This document shows positions 8,929 through 18,052 of a DNA stretch of 64,000 nt, one piece after another. The position numbers and the translations under genes were made by a program. Within the stretch, counting starts at the first letter, position 1, and each line of letters opens with the position of its first letter. A model generated the notes under the pieces. It saw only the letters and a program-made list of their open reading frames with translations. It had not been told where the DNA came from and ran no database searches. Origin of the DNA: Methanoplanus limicola DSM 2279 (GTDB lineage: Archaea; Halobacteriota; Methanomicrobia; Methanomicrobiales; Methanomicrobiaceae); assembly GCF_000243255.1 (NCBI RefSeq), contig NZ_CM001436.1, positions 594,077-658,076 on the forward strand, read 5' to 3'.

Positions 8929-9336
8929 ATGCCAAAAAAATCAGTGATTGCTATCGTATTTACCATCGCTCTCCTCTTCCTGCTGACCGCAGCTTCAGGG
9001 TGCACTACAGGAGGAACAGGCAGCGAAGAAGATAACGGAATTTACAGCCGGACATTCAGCAGCACAGTCACTCTGCCACAGCAGCATTACAGGCCGGACG
9101 GCACATGCTACTGGGTTTCAGACATCATGGTCACAAATAACGGCTTAAAGGATGAGAAGAATGTAGTTGTCAGATGCAGTCTTAAAGAGGCTGATTCCGG
9201 AACAGTCTCCGATACAGAGACCAGATATTTTGAACTCTTCCCGGCAGGTGAGAATAAAGGTTTCACAGTCGAACTTGACGGTGACTGCGGTAAAAACTAC
9301 GGAATAGGAGTTAATATTAAAACGGAGGATTCATGA
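8929..9336 (+). CDS. Lipoprotein of unknown function
   Basis: The open frame begins at TTG 8896, but ATG 8929 starts a clean lipoprotein signal (MPKKSVIAIVFTIALLFLLTAASGC). The 135-residue product then has about 110 residues of beta-rich sequence with MVTNNGLKDEKNVVVRCSL, which resembles small CARDB/FxLYD-type Ig-like lipoprotein domains. The stop overlaps the start of the next gene (ATGA), implying translational coupling with the flavoprotein. Function is unknown. Confidence 0.7.
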   Translation: MPKKSVIAIVFTIALLFLLTAASGCTTGGTGSEEDNGIYSRTFSSTVTLPQQHYRPDGTCYWVSDIMVTNNGLKDEKNVVVRCSLKEADSGTVSDTETRYFELFPAGENKGFTVELDGDCGKNYGIGVNIKTEDS

Positions 9337-9998
9337 AAATAACAGGCGTTATCGCAAGTCCAAGGGGAAAGAAAGGAAATACATACCCCCTGCTAATAGC
9401 AGCACTGACCGGAGCGGAAGATGAAGGGGCAGAGACAGAAATAATCAATATTGCAAAATCAGATATCAATTACTGCACAGGATGCTTAAAATGCTTCAAA
9501 TCAGGAAAGTGCATCTATGATGATGATTTTGAAAAGGTATTCTCTAAACTTATGGAGAGTGACGGCATAATATTTGCATCTCCGAATTACATCAACTCAG
9601 TCACCGGACAGATGAAGACCTTCTTTGACAGAATGGCGGATGCCATACACTGCCAGATGTTTGAAGGAAAATACGGATTTTCCATCAGCACGGCCGGAGG
9701 TTCAGGTGCAGGCGAAGTTTCGGAATATATGAACCAGACACTCCGGGTGCTTGGAGCAGATACAACAGGCCATATAGGAATGGACATTGCAGAGGCAGAG
9801 GAGGGATTTAAACCCTGGGAAGAGAGAGCATATGAAGAAGGGCAAAAACTTGCATCTGCAATAAAAAATAATGATAAATATCCGGAACAGGAGGAGTTCC
9901 ATAAATATATGCAGGAGAGAATGGAGAACCTCATTCTTGCAAACAAGAAGGAATGGAAACACGAATACAAACACCTGAAGAAAAAGAAGGGGGAATAA
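9333..9998 (+). CDS. Flavodoxin-fold NADPH-dependent FMN reductase family protein
   Basis: 221 residues. The N-terminus KITGVIASPRGKKGNTYPLL is the FMN phosphate-binding loop (S-P-R-x-x-G-N-T). A Cys cluster YCTGCLKCFKSGKC follows, typical of methanogen iron-sulfur flavoproteins and their relatives. FASPNYINSVTGQMKTFFDRM is the conserved second flavin-binding region. Members transfer electrons through FMN, sometimes with a 4Fe-4S cluster. The start codon overlaps the lipoprotein stop. The C-terminus is a charged helix ending KHLKKKKGE. A second member of the family lies at 35951-36532. Confidence 0.85.
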   Translation: MKITGVIASPRGKKGNTYPLLIAALTGAEDEGAETEIINIAKSDINYCTGCLKCFKSGKCIYDDDFEKVFSKLMESDGIIFASPNYINSVTGQMKTFFDRMADAIHCQMFEGKYGFSISTAGGSGAGEVSEYMNQTLRVLGADTTGHIGMDIAEAEEGFKPWEERAYEEGQKLASAIKNNDKYPEQEEFHKYMQERMENLILANKKEWKHEYKHLKKKKGE

Positions 9999-10047
9999 TC
10001 CGGAATTTTATGCCAGCCGGAGACTGAACAGTCATTAAATTTTAAAC

Positions 10048-10617
10048 TCAGACTGAATTATCCTTCAGCCTTAAGAGACCATCCTTAATCTTCTTTTCAA
10101 GGTTTGAAAGATGGGTGCCGGACCAGTATAATTTCCGGCAGAACGGGCACCAGCAGAAACTGAGATCTCTTCTGCCTGAAGGGGCATAATCCGCACCTTC
10201 GATCTCTTCAGGGCTGGCAGGCCTGAGCAGTGTGTTGCAGAGGGTGCACCTCTTCATCTGAACCTTAAGGTCTCCGGATATCAGGCCTTCACCGATGATC
10301 TGGCTGAGCTGACTGAATATATCATCCGATTTAATGTGAACCGCAGAAATGCCCTTTCCCCTCTCAGCAAGTTCACGGTCCCTTGTCAGAAGAATTCTGC
10401 CCTCCTCTTTTGCAATTTCCAGGAGGATACTGTCCTCTCTGTTGTTCCCCGGAATTAATACATCAGCAGATTTTGTGTCATATCCTGTAAAACGCAGATA
10501 TTTTGTGAGGGTTCCAAGCATTCTGTCGGTCAGGAATTTTGTGCAGAAATCATCCCTGCCAAAGCGGCAGTTTTCTGCTCCGCATGGATCTGTGGCAGGA
10601 TAACTGCTCTCATTCAT
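10048..10617 (-). CDS. Mut7-C RNase domain protein with zinc ribbon
   Basis: About 189 residues from ATG 10617 (a TTG two codons earlier is also open). The N-terminal half contains FLTDRMLGTLTKYLRFTGYD and ILLTRDRELAERG, the conserved Asp-bearing motifs of the PIN-like Mut7-C domain. The C-terminal half has two CxxC pairs (RCTLCNTLL and CWCPFCRKLYWSGTH) forming a zinc ribbon. Family members are predicted ribonucleases. It starts 15 nt after the stop of the radical-SAM gene upstream, so the two form an operon, a pairing that says little about the RNA target. Confidence 0.85.
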   Translation of the reverse strand: MNESSYPATDPCGAENCRFGRDDFCTKFLTDRMLGTLTKYLRFTGYDTKSADVLIPGNNREDSILLEIAKEEGRILLTRDRELAERGKGISAVHIKSDDIFSQLSQIIGEGLISGDLKVQMKRCTLCNTLLRPASPEEIEGADYAPSGRRDLSFCWCPFCRKLYWSGTHLSNLEKKIKDGLLRLKDNSV

Positions 10618-10632
10618 AGCCAAAATTCCGGA

Positions 10633-11640
10633 TTAAACAAAAACTGGAATTTTTTCACCGCATGCGCCGCACTCATCGCCGTCAAGATGAACAAACCTGT
10701 CCATAAATCCAACCCTTTCTATCAGCAGTGAACCGCAGTTGTGGCAGTATGTATTTGTATATTCATGCCCTGCGACATTGCCGATATATGGATATCTAAT
10801 CCCGCCTTCTTTTGCACATCGGTAAATCTTCTCAAGGCTGGCAAGAGGTGTAGCCGGGATGTCAGTCATGTTGTAATCCGGATGAAACCTTGTGAAGTGA
10901 ACGGGGGTGTCTTCACCGAGATTTTCATATATCCACTTTATCATTGCCCGGATCTCATCCTCAGAATCGTTCAGTCCCGGAATTACAAGGTTTACGACCT
11001 CAATGTGCATCCCGGCCTCCTTTGCGATTATAGTTGCGTCAAGGACAGGCTGAAGCCTTGCAGAACAGACTTTCCTGTAAAAATCATCAGTGAACGCTTT
11101 AATATCAACCCTGAAGGCATCAAGCATGCCGGAAAGTTCAGCAAGGCCCTCTCCGGTGATATATCCGTTTGTGACATAAATGGTCCTGAGGCCCTTCTTT
11201 TTGGCAATAATACCCATATCAAGGCAATATTCATGCCAGATTGTGGGTTCGTTGTATGTCCATGCAATGGATGAGCAGTCATGCGCAAGTGCCCGCCTGA
11301 CACCCTCTTCAGGATCAATGACCCTGAGATAATCGGCAGTTTTTACATCAACCTGAGATATACGCCAGTTCTGGCAGTGCCTGCACCTGAAGTTGCACCC
11401 GACTCCGCCAAGAGAGTACACCTGAGTTCCCGGAAGGAAATGGTTAAGCGGCTTTTTTTCAATAGGGTCTACAGCCTCTGCCACGACCTTCGCATAACTT
11501 TCAGCGTACAGTGTTCCTTCCCTGTTAACCCTGACCGAGCAGATACCCGACTTGCCATCCCGGATTTTACACCTGTGCGGGCAGAGATGGCATATAACAG
11601 TGCCATCCCCCTCCCTTCCGTAAAGATTTGCCTCACGCAT
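10633..11640 (-). CDS. amrS: AmmeMemoRadiSam system radical SAM enzyme
   Basis: 335 residues. The radical-SAM motif is CNFRCRHCQNW (CxxxCxxC), preceded by the N-terminal Cys motif CHLCPHRCKIRDGKSGICSVR and the stretch EAVDPIEKKPLNHFLPGTQVYSLGGVGC characteristic of AmrS. IAWTYNEPTIWHEY and LRTIYVTNGYIT follow, as in PflA-like activases. A C-terminal zinc ribbon is visible (CHNCGSLL and CGACGEKI). The protein is related to pyruvate formate-lyase activating enzymes and is usually linked to AMMECR1 and MEMO proteins; its substrate is not established. The start is supported by GGTGAG 6 nt before the ATG. Confidence 0.92.
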   Translation of the reverse strand: MREANLYGREGDGTVICHLCPHRCKIRDGKSGICSVRVNREGTLYAESYAKVVAEAVDPIEKKPLNHFLPGTQVYSLGGVGCNFRCRHCQNWRISQVDVKTADYLRVIDPEEGVRRALAHDCSSIAWTYNEPTIWHEYCLDMGIIAKKKGLRTIYVTNGYITGEGLAELSGMLDAFRVDIKAFTDDFYRKVCSARLQPVLDATIIAKEAGMHIEVVNLVIPGLNDSEDEIRAMIKWIYENLGEDTPVHFTRFHPDYNMTDIPATPLASLEKIYRCAKEGGIRYPYIGNVAGHEYTNTYCHNCGSLLIERVGFMDRFVHLDGDECGACGEKIPVFV

Positions 11641-11803
11641 TCAGTCTCACCCCTTAATTATATCAGTGCCGAAAATACGCTCGTCATACCAATATATCTT
11701 TTGATGATATTATCAAAATGGCCGGAGAGGAGAGAATAAAGAGAACCGGAAATGTACATTTTAAAAAACATATATGCTATTGAGGACAATATTTAGAATC
11801 AGA

Positions 11804-12508
11804 ATGAAAACCATTGTTCTTTCTGTAGGGGGGTCAATAATTGTCCCTTCACTTGAATCAAATAAAATTGGCGAATTCGCTTCCGTTTTAAAATCGCTCT
11901 CAGAAAAATTCAGAATTTTTGTCGTCATAGGGGGAGGGGGAGAGGCCAGAAGGTACATTTCTGTTGCGCGATCCCTCGACATTGATGAGGCGACGTGCGA
12001 TGAACTTGGCATTATGGTTACAAGGATAAACGCATCACTTCTGTCATGGGCACTTGGGGATTATGCACACCCGGCAATTGCAGACAATTACAATGATGCG
12101 CTTGCATATTCAAAGACTGCCAAAATTGTCATTATGGGAGGAATAACTCCAGGACAGACGACTGATGCTGTATCAGCTGTCCTTGCAGAGCGCTCAGGTG
12201 CAAATCTCTTAGTAAATGTCACATCAATAGACGGAATATATTCTGATGATCCAAAGAAGGACATTGAAGCTGTAAAATTCGACTCAATGACACATGAAGA
12301 ACTTGTTGAGATTGTATCATCCGGAAGAATGAATGCAGGCTCAAACAATATCATTGACCTTGTGGCAGCCAAAATTGTGCAGAGAAGTGAAATACCACTC
12401 CTTGTAACAGACGGAAGGGATCCGGAAGCGTTTAAATCCGCAATAATGAATGGAACCGGTGCAGGAACAATTGTCAGCAGTGACAGAAAAATGCCAAAAC
12501 TTCTGTAG
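11804..12508 (+). CDS. pyrH: Uridylate kinase (UMP kinase), archaeal type
   Basis: 234 residues from ATG 11804, which begins the canonical KTIVLSVGGSIIVP strand; the upstream ATG at 11774 would add an unsupported 10 residues. The amino acid kinase fold is marked by VVIGGGGEARRYI, IVIMGGITPGQTTDAVSAVLAE and NVTSIDGIYSDDPKKD. It phosphorylates UMP to UDP using ATP, an essential pyrimidine step, usually as a hexamer. It is divergent from the AmrS gene, sharing a 160-nt intergenic region with an AT-rich promoter. Confidence 0.9.
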   Translation: MKTIVLSVGGSIIVPSLESNKIGEFASVLKSLSEKFRIFVVIGGGGEARRYISVARSLDIDEATCDELGIMVTRINASLLSWALGDYAHPAIADNYNDALAYSKTAKIVIMGGITPGQTTDAVSAVLAERSGANLLVNVTSIDGIYSDDPKKDIEAVKFDSMTHEELVEIVSSGRMNAGSNNIIDLVAAKIVQRSEIPLLVTDGRDPEAFKSAIMNGTGAGTIVSSDRKMPKLL

Positions 12509-12785
12509 CCGGAAGATAAGTGGAAGCAAAAGCTGCCCGAGAGTCACTGCGCTTTTTGGCACTCCCGGAACCGATATACCGGAAAAATCTCTTTTTATTC
12601 TGTTTGTGCAGATTTTCAGACAATATTACATCACCACACAAAAAAGCTACATAAACTGTTTAAATCAGGTAAAATGCCCTAAAATGGAATATTTCCCAGA
12701 CATACGGAAGAACAGGCCCTGCAACGAAATTGAGAGCCAAATCGGCAGACATTAATACGCAAACGTTCAATATATGTTGTCCCAC

Positions 12786-12860
12786 GGGGTAGTAGGGTAG
12801 CCTGGTCCATCCTAGAGCGTTTGGGACGCTTTGACGGCAGTTCGAATCTGCCCTACCCCA
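12786..12860 (+). tRNA. tRNA-Pro (TGG)
   Basis: 75 nt with acceptor arm GGGGTAG/CTACCCC and discriminator A at 12860. The D-loop contains AGCCTGGTCCATCC, the anticodon stem AGCG/CGCT encloses TTTGGGA (anticodon TGG), and the T-arm is GGCAGTTCGAATCTGCC. CCA is not encoded. The downstream nth start codon follows after only two nucleotides. An ATTAATA at 12751-12757 is a plausible TATA box for this gene. Confidence 0.95.
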
Positions 12861-12862
12861 TA

Positions 12863-13516
12863 ATGATGAAAGATACTGCATGCAGGATCTTTTCTGTTCT
12901 TTTAAATCAATATATCAGAGAGGATACCAACCTTAATTTCCTTGAATTTGACAATCCTTTCCAGATTCTCATAATGACCATTCTTAGTGCACAGACTACC
13001 GACAGGACAGTCAATTCGGTTAAAGGCAGACTTTTTGAGGCTTATCCCGATCCGCATTCAATGGCAGATGCCGAGATCTCCAAAATCGAGGAGATTATAA
13101 GGCCTACCGGATTTTACAGGGCAAAATCAAAGAATATCAGGGGCGCATCTGAGATGCTTGTCAGGGAATATGACGGAGTTGTCCCGGACAGTATGGAAGA
13201 ACTGATAAAACTTCCCGGTGTAGGCAGGAAAACCGCAAATATTGTTCTGAACCACGCCTATGGAATAGATGCCGGAATCGCGGTTGACACTCATGTAAAG
13301 CGGGTGTCATACCGGCTGGGTATGACGGACAACACTGATCCTGACAAGATTGAGAGAGATCTCACAGCCCTCTACCCTCAGGAAGTGTGGGGAAAGATGA
13401 ACTTCCTGCTCATATCACACGGAAGAGCGGTCTGCGATGCAAAAAAACCTGCCTGTGAGAGATGCTGCATAAAAGATTATTGCAGATATTACAGTAATAA
13501 TAATTTTTTCGGATGA
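12863..13516 (+). CDS. nth: Endonuclease III (DNA glycosylase/AP lyase)
   Basis: 217 residues from ATG 12863; the next codon is also ATG. The helix-hairpin-helix LPGVGRKTANIVLN carries the catalytic Lys (about K123), the catalytic Asp is in AVDTHVKRVSYRLG (about D142), and the C-terminus has a Cys pattern (CDAKKPACERCCIKDYC) for the 4Fe-4S cluster. It removes oxidised pyrimidines and nicks the abasic site in base excision repair. The start lies 2 nt after the tRNA-Pro discriminator and there is no room for a Shine-Dalgarno outside the tRNA, so it is probably co-transcribed with the tRNA or leaderless. The open frame extends into the tRNA but has no reason to be used. Confidence 0.93.
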   Translation: MMKDTACRIFSVLLNQYIREDTNLNFLEFDNPFQILIMTILSAQTTDRTVNSVKGRLFEAYPDPHSMADAEISKIEEIIRPTGFYRAKSKNIRGASEMLVREYDGVVPDSMEELIKLPGVGRKTANIVLNHAYGIDAGIAVDTHVKRVSYRLGMTDNTDPDKIERDLTALYPQEVWGKMNFLLISHGRAVCDAKKPACERCCIKDYCRYYSNNNFFG

Positions 13517-13591
13517 TAAGTAGTTCCAATAAAAAAAGATGTGGGATTTTAAGTTAAATCCACGCTTTGCTCATTATTTTTCCGATTTTAC

Positions 13592-14656
13592 CTACTGCTG
13601 ACCCATGTAGGCATCAATTCTGTCTTTGACATTCTCTTCAAGATTCCTGTACCAGAATGCGTAGTCATAGCGGTGATAAACACCTTCCGGATAGGAACCG
13701 ATGTCCAGATTTTCTCCTTCAGGAATCATTGTTGTCAGTGCCATCGTCTCCATATCAATCTGTGCATCAGAGTAATTCGGGACCTCACGCAGGAACTCTC
13801 CGGTAGAGTCATTGTAAAACCTTGCAGCTATGTTCCCGGATGCCGGGGCATATGTATCATCAGTCTTCCAGTTCAGTGGGTTGATACAGTGTGCACCCTC
13901 CATAAGCATAGGGCCACCAACTGAAGTTGGAGACTGAGTATTATATGTAATTACAACTCCGGTGTCGTTCGCACCTTCTGCTGCTGTAAGACCGGCTTTT
14001 GCCAGATCATCATCAGTTACGGTATAGCCGATGAGATAGGCTGCAACCATCCGGCTGCGGAGTTCCTCATCATCACCGAAGCGGTTCTTAATAAGCTCTA
14101 TGAGTGCCATTGTCCCCTGGCTGTGACCTGCAATGATAAAAGGACGGCCTTCATTGAGATTATTGATATAATAATCAAAGGCATCTGAAACATCGGCAGC
14201 ACCCTGTTTAAATTCTTTTGTATCGGTTGCAAGCATATCTCCCGACATCTGGACACCGGTTGACATCTGACGGTAGTAAGGGGCAAAGACGTTTGCACCC
14301 GGTTCATAAACACTTGCCTGTGCCTCTAAAATACCCTGAGCAAGTGCCCTGTCCACATCGTCAGTTATAAGCATTGAACCGGATGAATTACTGCTGACCG
14401 TCGGATAGACATAAAAGACATCCACTTCCTTTTCTGCGGCCGGCAGAGAGAGCCAGTTGTATGAATCGCTGTAATCAACGCTGTTATCCGGAGGGAGAAC
14501 AACAGCATTCTCTTCACTATCACCTGCCTGAGCAGGACTTTCATTACCAACGCAGCCGGCCGTTAAAATGAGGCATACACTCACAAATACAAACAGAAGA
14601 AGAGCTAAAAACGAACTGTTTGATAAAACAGACATTTTGCCCTGAGTTTTCACCAT
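13592..14656 (-). CDS. DUF3089-type alpha/beta-hydrolase lipoprotein
   Basis: 354 residues. The N-terminal signal peptide ends LILTAGC (lipobox). The domain starts with VDVFYVYPTV, characteristic of DUF3089, and includes FAPYYRQM, DVSDAFDYYI and the nucleophile elbow FIIAGHSQGTMAL with Ser in GHSQG. HCINPLNWK follows later, and the last part has YHRYDYAFWYRN. The family is predicted to be an esterase or lipase; the substrate is unknown. It should be anchored on the outer face of the membrane. No linked genes suggest a pathway. Confidence 0.82.
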   Translation of the reverse strand: MVKTQGKMSVLSNSSFLALLLFVFVSVCLILTAGCVGNESPAQAGDSEENAVVLPPDNSVDYSDSYNWLSLPAAEKEVDVFYVYPTVSSNSSGSMLITDDVDRALAQGILEAQASVYEPGANVFAPYYRQMSTGVQMSGDMLATDTKEFKQGAADVSDAFDYYINNLNEGRPFIIAGHSQGTMALIELIKNRFGDDEELRSRMVAAYLIGYTVTDDDLAKAGLTAAEGANDTGVVITYNTQSPTSVGGPMLMEGAHCINPLNWKTDDTYAPASGNIAARFYNDSTGEFLREVPNYSDAQIDMETMALTTMIPEGENLDIGSYPEGVYHRYDYAFWYRNLEENVKDRIDAYMGQQ

Positions 14657-14867
14657 AATATTATATTATTCCTGTTCTGTATTATAAACAGATTTCTATT
14701 TAGCTGATTTCAGGAAAAAACGAGAATCATAATTTTAAATTGTACATCATCCCTCTCTTCAGGACAATTTAGATTTAAAAGAATCACGCCATATTTTTCC
14801 GGATATGAAATGTATGTAAGCGAATTATATATCAAAGATACAGAAAAAAAACTATTTTAATTTTAGA

Positions 14868-16046
14868 TTACATGTACGTCGCAATCACCAGATATACCAT
14901 ACCTGATACAAATGCCGCAGCAGGAATTGTGAGAATCCATGCAGCAACAATCTCCCTGACAATTCCCCATTTTACAGCTGAGGAATACCCTCTTGATGCT
15001 CCGGCACCCATAATTGCGCCTGACATTGCATGGGTTGTTGATACAGGCACACCAAAAGAGGTCATAAGTGAGAGAACGGCACCACCGGCAGCGGATGCGG
15101 CAAATCCCTGATATGGCCTGATTTTTGTGATACGGTTTGCCATCTTCTCAACAACGCGCCATCCTCCAAGCAGTGTTCCAAGAGATATCATCAGGCAGGA
15201 GGATATAATAACCCAGAAAGGCACTTCAAATTCCGTCATAAAACCACCGGCAAGCAGCATAGCCGTAATCATTCCCATCGCGTTCTGGGCATCATTTGCA
15301 CCATGCCCGACTGCCTGAAGTGCTCCTGCAAAAATCTGAAGCGGTTTAAAAGCCTGATTTAACTTACCGGGATTTGACTTCTGAAAGAGGCGCATAATAA
15401 TAAGCCCCAGAAGCAGTGCAGATATAAGCCCAAGCATAGGGGAGACGATAATGAAGACAACTACAGCTAAAATCCCTTTGACCTGGACGACATCAAATAT
15501 TATCAGAAGGGGCACCGTGAATGTAATTCCGGCAAGGAAAGCCGGAATAAGATATAAGCGCCAGTTTTCTTTTTTATACATACAGACCGCAGAGAAGAGA
15601 AAGGCGAAGAATGTACCGCCCAAAAGCATGTAAAAGAGAAGAGCTTCGGCAGTTCCGGAAGCCGGCCACAATATTGCGCCAAGACCGCCGCTTGCAATGC
15701 CCGCACCAAGAAGACCGCCGATCAGTGCATGACTGCTGGATACAGGGATACCAAAGTATGATGCTGAAAAAACCCAGATGACAGCACCAGACATTGCACC
15801 TAAAAGGAGCTGACTGGTCATAAATGAAGGGTCAACAATGCCTTTGCCAATCATGGCCGCAATTGCGGTTGTGAAAACAAGAGGCCCGACAAGGTTGAAA
15901 AAAGCTGCCATTAAAACAGCTTTTAAGGGCGAAAGCGCCTTTGTTGCAACAATTGTTGCAATGGAATTTGCAGCATCATTTAGCCCGTTTACAAAATTAA
16001 AGAGATATGCCAGGATTATGCCGGCTACGATTATCAGAAATTCCAT
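14868..16046 (-). CDS. pit: PiT-family inorganic phosphate transporter
   Basis: 392 residues with about 10-11 membrane helices. Both inverted halves of the PHO4 family carry the signature GANDxxN: FVNGLNDAANSIATIVATKALSP near the N-terminus and HGANDAQNAMGMI in the second half. VSSSHALIGGLLGAG and VSTTHAMSGAIMGAG are the paired re-entrant serine/threonine loops that coordinate phosphate. It imports phosphate with protons or sodium. It lies 16 nt downstream of the DUF47 gene on the same strand, the usual regulator-transporter operon. Confidence 0.93.
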   Translation of the reverse strand: MEFLIIVAGIILAYLFNFVNGLNDAANSIATIVATKALSPLKAVLMAAFFNLVGPLVFTTAIAAMIGKGIVDPSFMTSQLLLGAMSGAVIWVFSASYFGIPVSSSHALIGGLLGAGIASGGLGAILWPASGTAEALLFYMLLGGTFFAFLFSAVCMYKKENWRLYLIPAFLAGITFTVPLLIIFDVVQVKGILAVVVFIIVSPMLGLISALLLGLIIMRLFQKSNPGKLNQAFKPLQIFAGALQAVGHGANDAQNAMGMITAMLLAGGFMTEFEVPFWVIISSCLMISLGTLLGGWRVVEKMANRITKIRPYQGFAASAAGGAVLSLMTSFGVPVSTTHAMSGAIMGAGASRGYSSAVKWGIVREIVAAWILTIPAAAFVSGMVYLVIATYM

Positions 16047-16062
16047 GAATCTGTTTCAACCT

Positions 16063-16692
16063 CTAAGAGTGCTTAATCGCTATATCGCCGATAACATTCG
16101 CCGCTTCTTCACAGAGATCAGTTGCAATCTCAAGAGTTTCATATATTTCCTTGAGTTTGATAATCCTTATTGCATCATCGCTTAAGAACAACTCACGCAG
16201 TGCCCGGTCAAGGATCTCGTCTGCAAGATTTTCAAGACGGTTTATCTCTATACACTTCTCTTCTATGAAATCCGGCTTTTTGAGGTCCCTTAGAGCAGCG
16301 GTAACAAGAACCAGCTCCTCAGCCTGCAGATGAATAAGCTTTGACATCTCAACCATATAATTATCAGTCTTTTTGATGTTATATGTGTAAAGCTGCCTTG
16401 CAATATCGTCAATATGGTCCAGAATATCATCGAGAACCTTCGCAAGTTTTGAGATCTCTTCCGGTTCAATGGGGGTGATGAAAGTCTTGTTTAATATCTG
16501 ATATATTGTATGAGTAATATCATCGCCCTCATTTTCATAAGCTTTCATCTTATGACAGTCATTCATCGGGTCATTGAAGTTCTGAATCATTGAACATAAA
16601 TGAACAGATGCCTTTTTGAGAACTTCTGCCTGTTCTTCAAAAAGATCGAAAAAAACTTTATCCTGAGGTATTATCCAGTCTCTTAGGCCCAA
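16063..16692 (-). CDS. DUF47/PhoU-like phosphate transport accessory protein
   Basis: 209 residues, mostly helical, with no membrane segment. The family pattern is clear: FFDLFEEQAEVLKKASVHL, then HKMKAYENEGDDITHTIYQILNKTFITPIEPEEISKLAKVLDDILDHIDDIA, with E-x-x-x-D metal-binding motifs in PhoU-like three-helix bundles. DUF47 proteins are encoded next to PiT transporters and are thought to regulate them. It is the first gene of the two-gene unit. The 300 nt upstream, to the IS element, hold only an AT-rich promoter region. Confidence 0.9.
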   Translation of the reverse strand: MGLRDWIIPQDKVFFDLFEEQAEVLKKASVHLCSMIQNFNDPMNDCHKMKAYENEGDDITHTIYQILNKTFITPIEPEEISKLAKVLDDILDHIDDIARQLYTYNIKKTDNYMVEMSKLIHLQAEELVLVTAALRDLKKPDFIEEKCIEINRLENLADEILDRALRELFLSDDAIRIIKLKEIYETLEIATDLCEEAANVIGDIAIKHS

Positions 16693-17004
16693 CCTTTTTC
16701 ACCAATTAAAATTGGTCTGCGGATTACATTAACATTTACTAATGACACCGGGGGAAAACGGGTAAATCATAAATGTAACTAATGAGAATTAATTGACAAG
16801 ACACACGCCCGGGAGATTTAAAAACATGATCTGCCCTTTATTTATCCGCCAAAAATTCCCTGCGGATACTATAGTATAATGCAGATACTTTCCTGAATTA
16901 TCCGGTAAGTTTGCTGAGACTATGAAGTGCACTATAAATGCCGGTAACGGATTACAATTATATCTCATTGAATACATTTACAGATCAACCGAGGCTGACA
17001 TACT

Positions 17005-17025
17005 CCCACGACTAAAGCACGTGGG
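17005..17025 (-). repeat. Right-end hairpin of IS200/IS605 element
   Basis: CCCACG and CGTGGG arms separated by about 9 nt lie just downstream of the tnpB stop. This is the expected right-end structure and the likely 3' part of the TnpB guide RNA. The arms match the left-end hairpin at 18518-18537 in sequence (CCCACGACTAAAG), but the right-end copy has CACG in place of TCG in the second arm. Confidence 0.7.
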
Positions 17026-18052
17026 GTTCTGACGTTTGACATTCTTCAAACATTGCGTCGTGGGGTATCAGTGCTCCCATCGTGTACATCTCTTTCTGTA
17101 CACGATCAACCATGCTTTTTTGACGATTTGCTATGTTGAATGCAGCATTTACATCAGCATGATCAACGTGGCCACAATGTGGACACTTAAACTCTTTTCC
17201 GTTACGAATTCCTATTTTACCACAAATTGAACAGTTTTGAGATGTATATGCAGGATCTATATAATACACCGGAACGCCAAGCAGCTTAGCCTTATATTCT
17301 ACAAATAACTGTAGTTGATAAAATGACCAACTGTTCAAGGCGTATTTAAACGATTTACTCTGTTTCCGGGAGTTACGAATCCCTTTTAAATCTTCAAATA
17401 CAAGACCTGCATTTTGTTCTTTAGCAATATTAACAATCCTGCGACTTATTTTATGGTTTAAATCTTTGACAATTCGGGATTCTTTATCCTTTATCTTCTT
17501 CAATTGTCTGAATTTTCCCTGTCTTTGAAGTCGTTTACGAATTGCAGAATATTTATTGTGGATATGAAGTGCTTTTTTACCAAGCTTTTCAATTTTTCCA
17601 GTATCTGGATTTGCCAATACAGCAATATGGCCCGTAGTGTTCCGATCAACCCCTATAAATGCAGAGGGTATCATCTCGGAATCTTCTTTGACGGTGCACG
17701 ATATATAAGCAAACTCTTTATCAATTTCAATTTGATTTATTTTCTCAAAATCAGGGAATTGATAATTCAATGTTAATTTTAATGGGACTATTTTGATAAT
17801 CCGATTATCTTTATCGACTCTGATTGATTGATTTGGAATAACTAAATTTACATTATGTACTCGTTTAATCTTTTTCTGGTTACCATATTTCCGCAATATT
17901 TGGTTAGATATTGCTGATTTTAATCCAATATCTTTAACTGCTTTAGAAGACCTGCACTTTGGATTCCTGACTGCAAACTCCGCTACTTTAAAGGCTTTTT
18001 TTAGGTCTTCAGTGAAGTCCTGATTGTGACGGATTTTATAGGTCAGAATCAT
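17012..18052 (-). CDS. tnpB: TnpB RNA-guided nuclease of IS200/IS605 element
   Basis: 346 residues. The split RuvC core is intact: Asp136 in FIGVDRN, Glu220 in LVFEDLKGI, and Asp300 in DHADVNAAFN. The zinc finger is CSIC...CPHC (Cys274, 277, 290, 293). TnpB proteins use an RNA from the element's right end to cut DNA next to a short motif and so help retain the element at donor sites. The length is at the short end for the family, with a compact N-terminus. The start overlaps the tnpA 3' end. The guide-RNA scaffold would be the 3' end of this gene plus the hairpin down to about 16990, but its exact edge cannot be set by eye. Confidence 0.9.
   Translation of the reverse strand: MILTYKIRHNQDFTEDLKKAFKVAEFAVRNPKCRSSKAVKDIGLKSAISNQILRKYGNQKKIKRVHNVNLVIPNQSIRVDKDNRIIKIVPLKLTLNYQFPDFEKINQIEIDKEFAYISCTVKEDSEMIPSAFIGVDRNTTGHIAVLANPDTGKIEKLGKKALHIHNKYSAIRKRLQRQGKFRQLKKIKDKESRIVKDLNHKISRRIVNIAKEQNAGLVFEDLKGIRNSRKQSKSFKYALNSWSFYQLQLFVEYKAKLLGVPVYYIDPAYTSQNCSICGKIGIRNGKEFKCPHCGHVDHADVNAAFNIANRQKSMVDRVQKEMYTMGALIPHDAMFEECQTSEPHVL

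Noticed and set aside
12821-12862. Extended N-terminus of nth starting in tRNA-Pro
   Set aside because: These 14 codons fall inside the tRNA, and homologues start at the double ATG.
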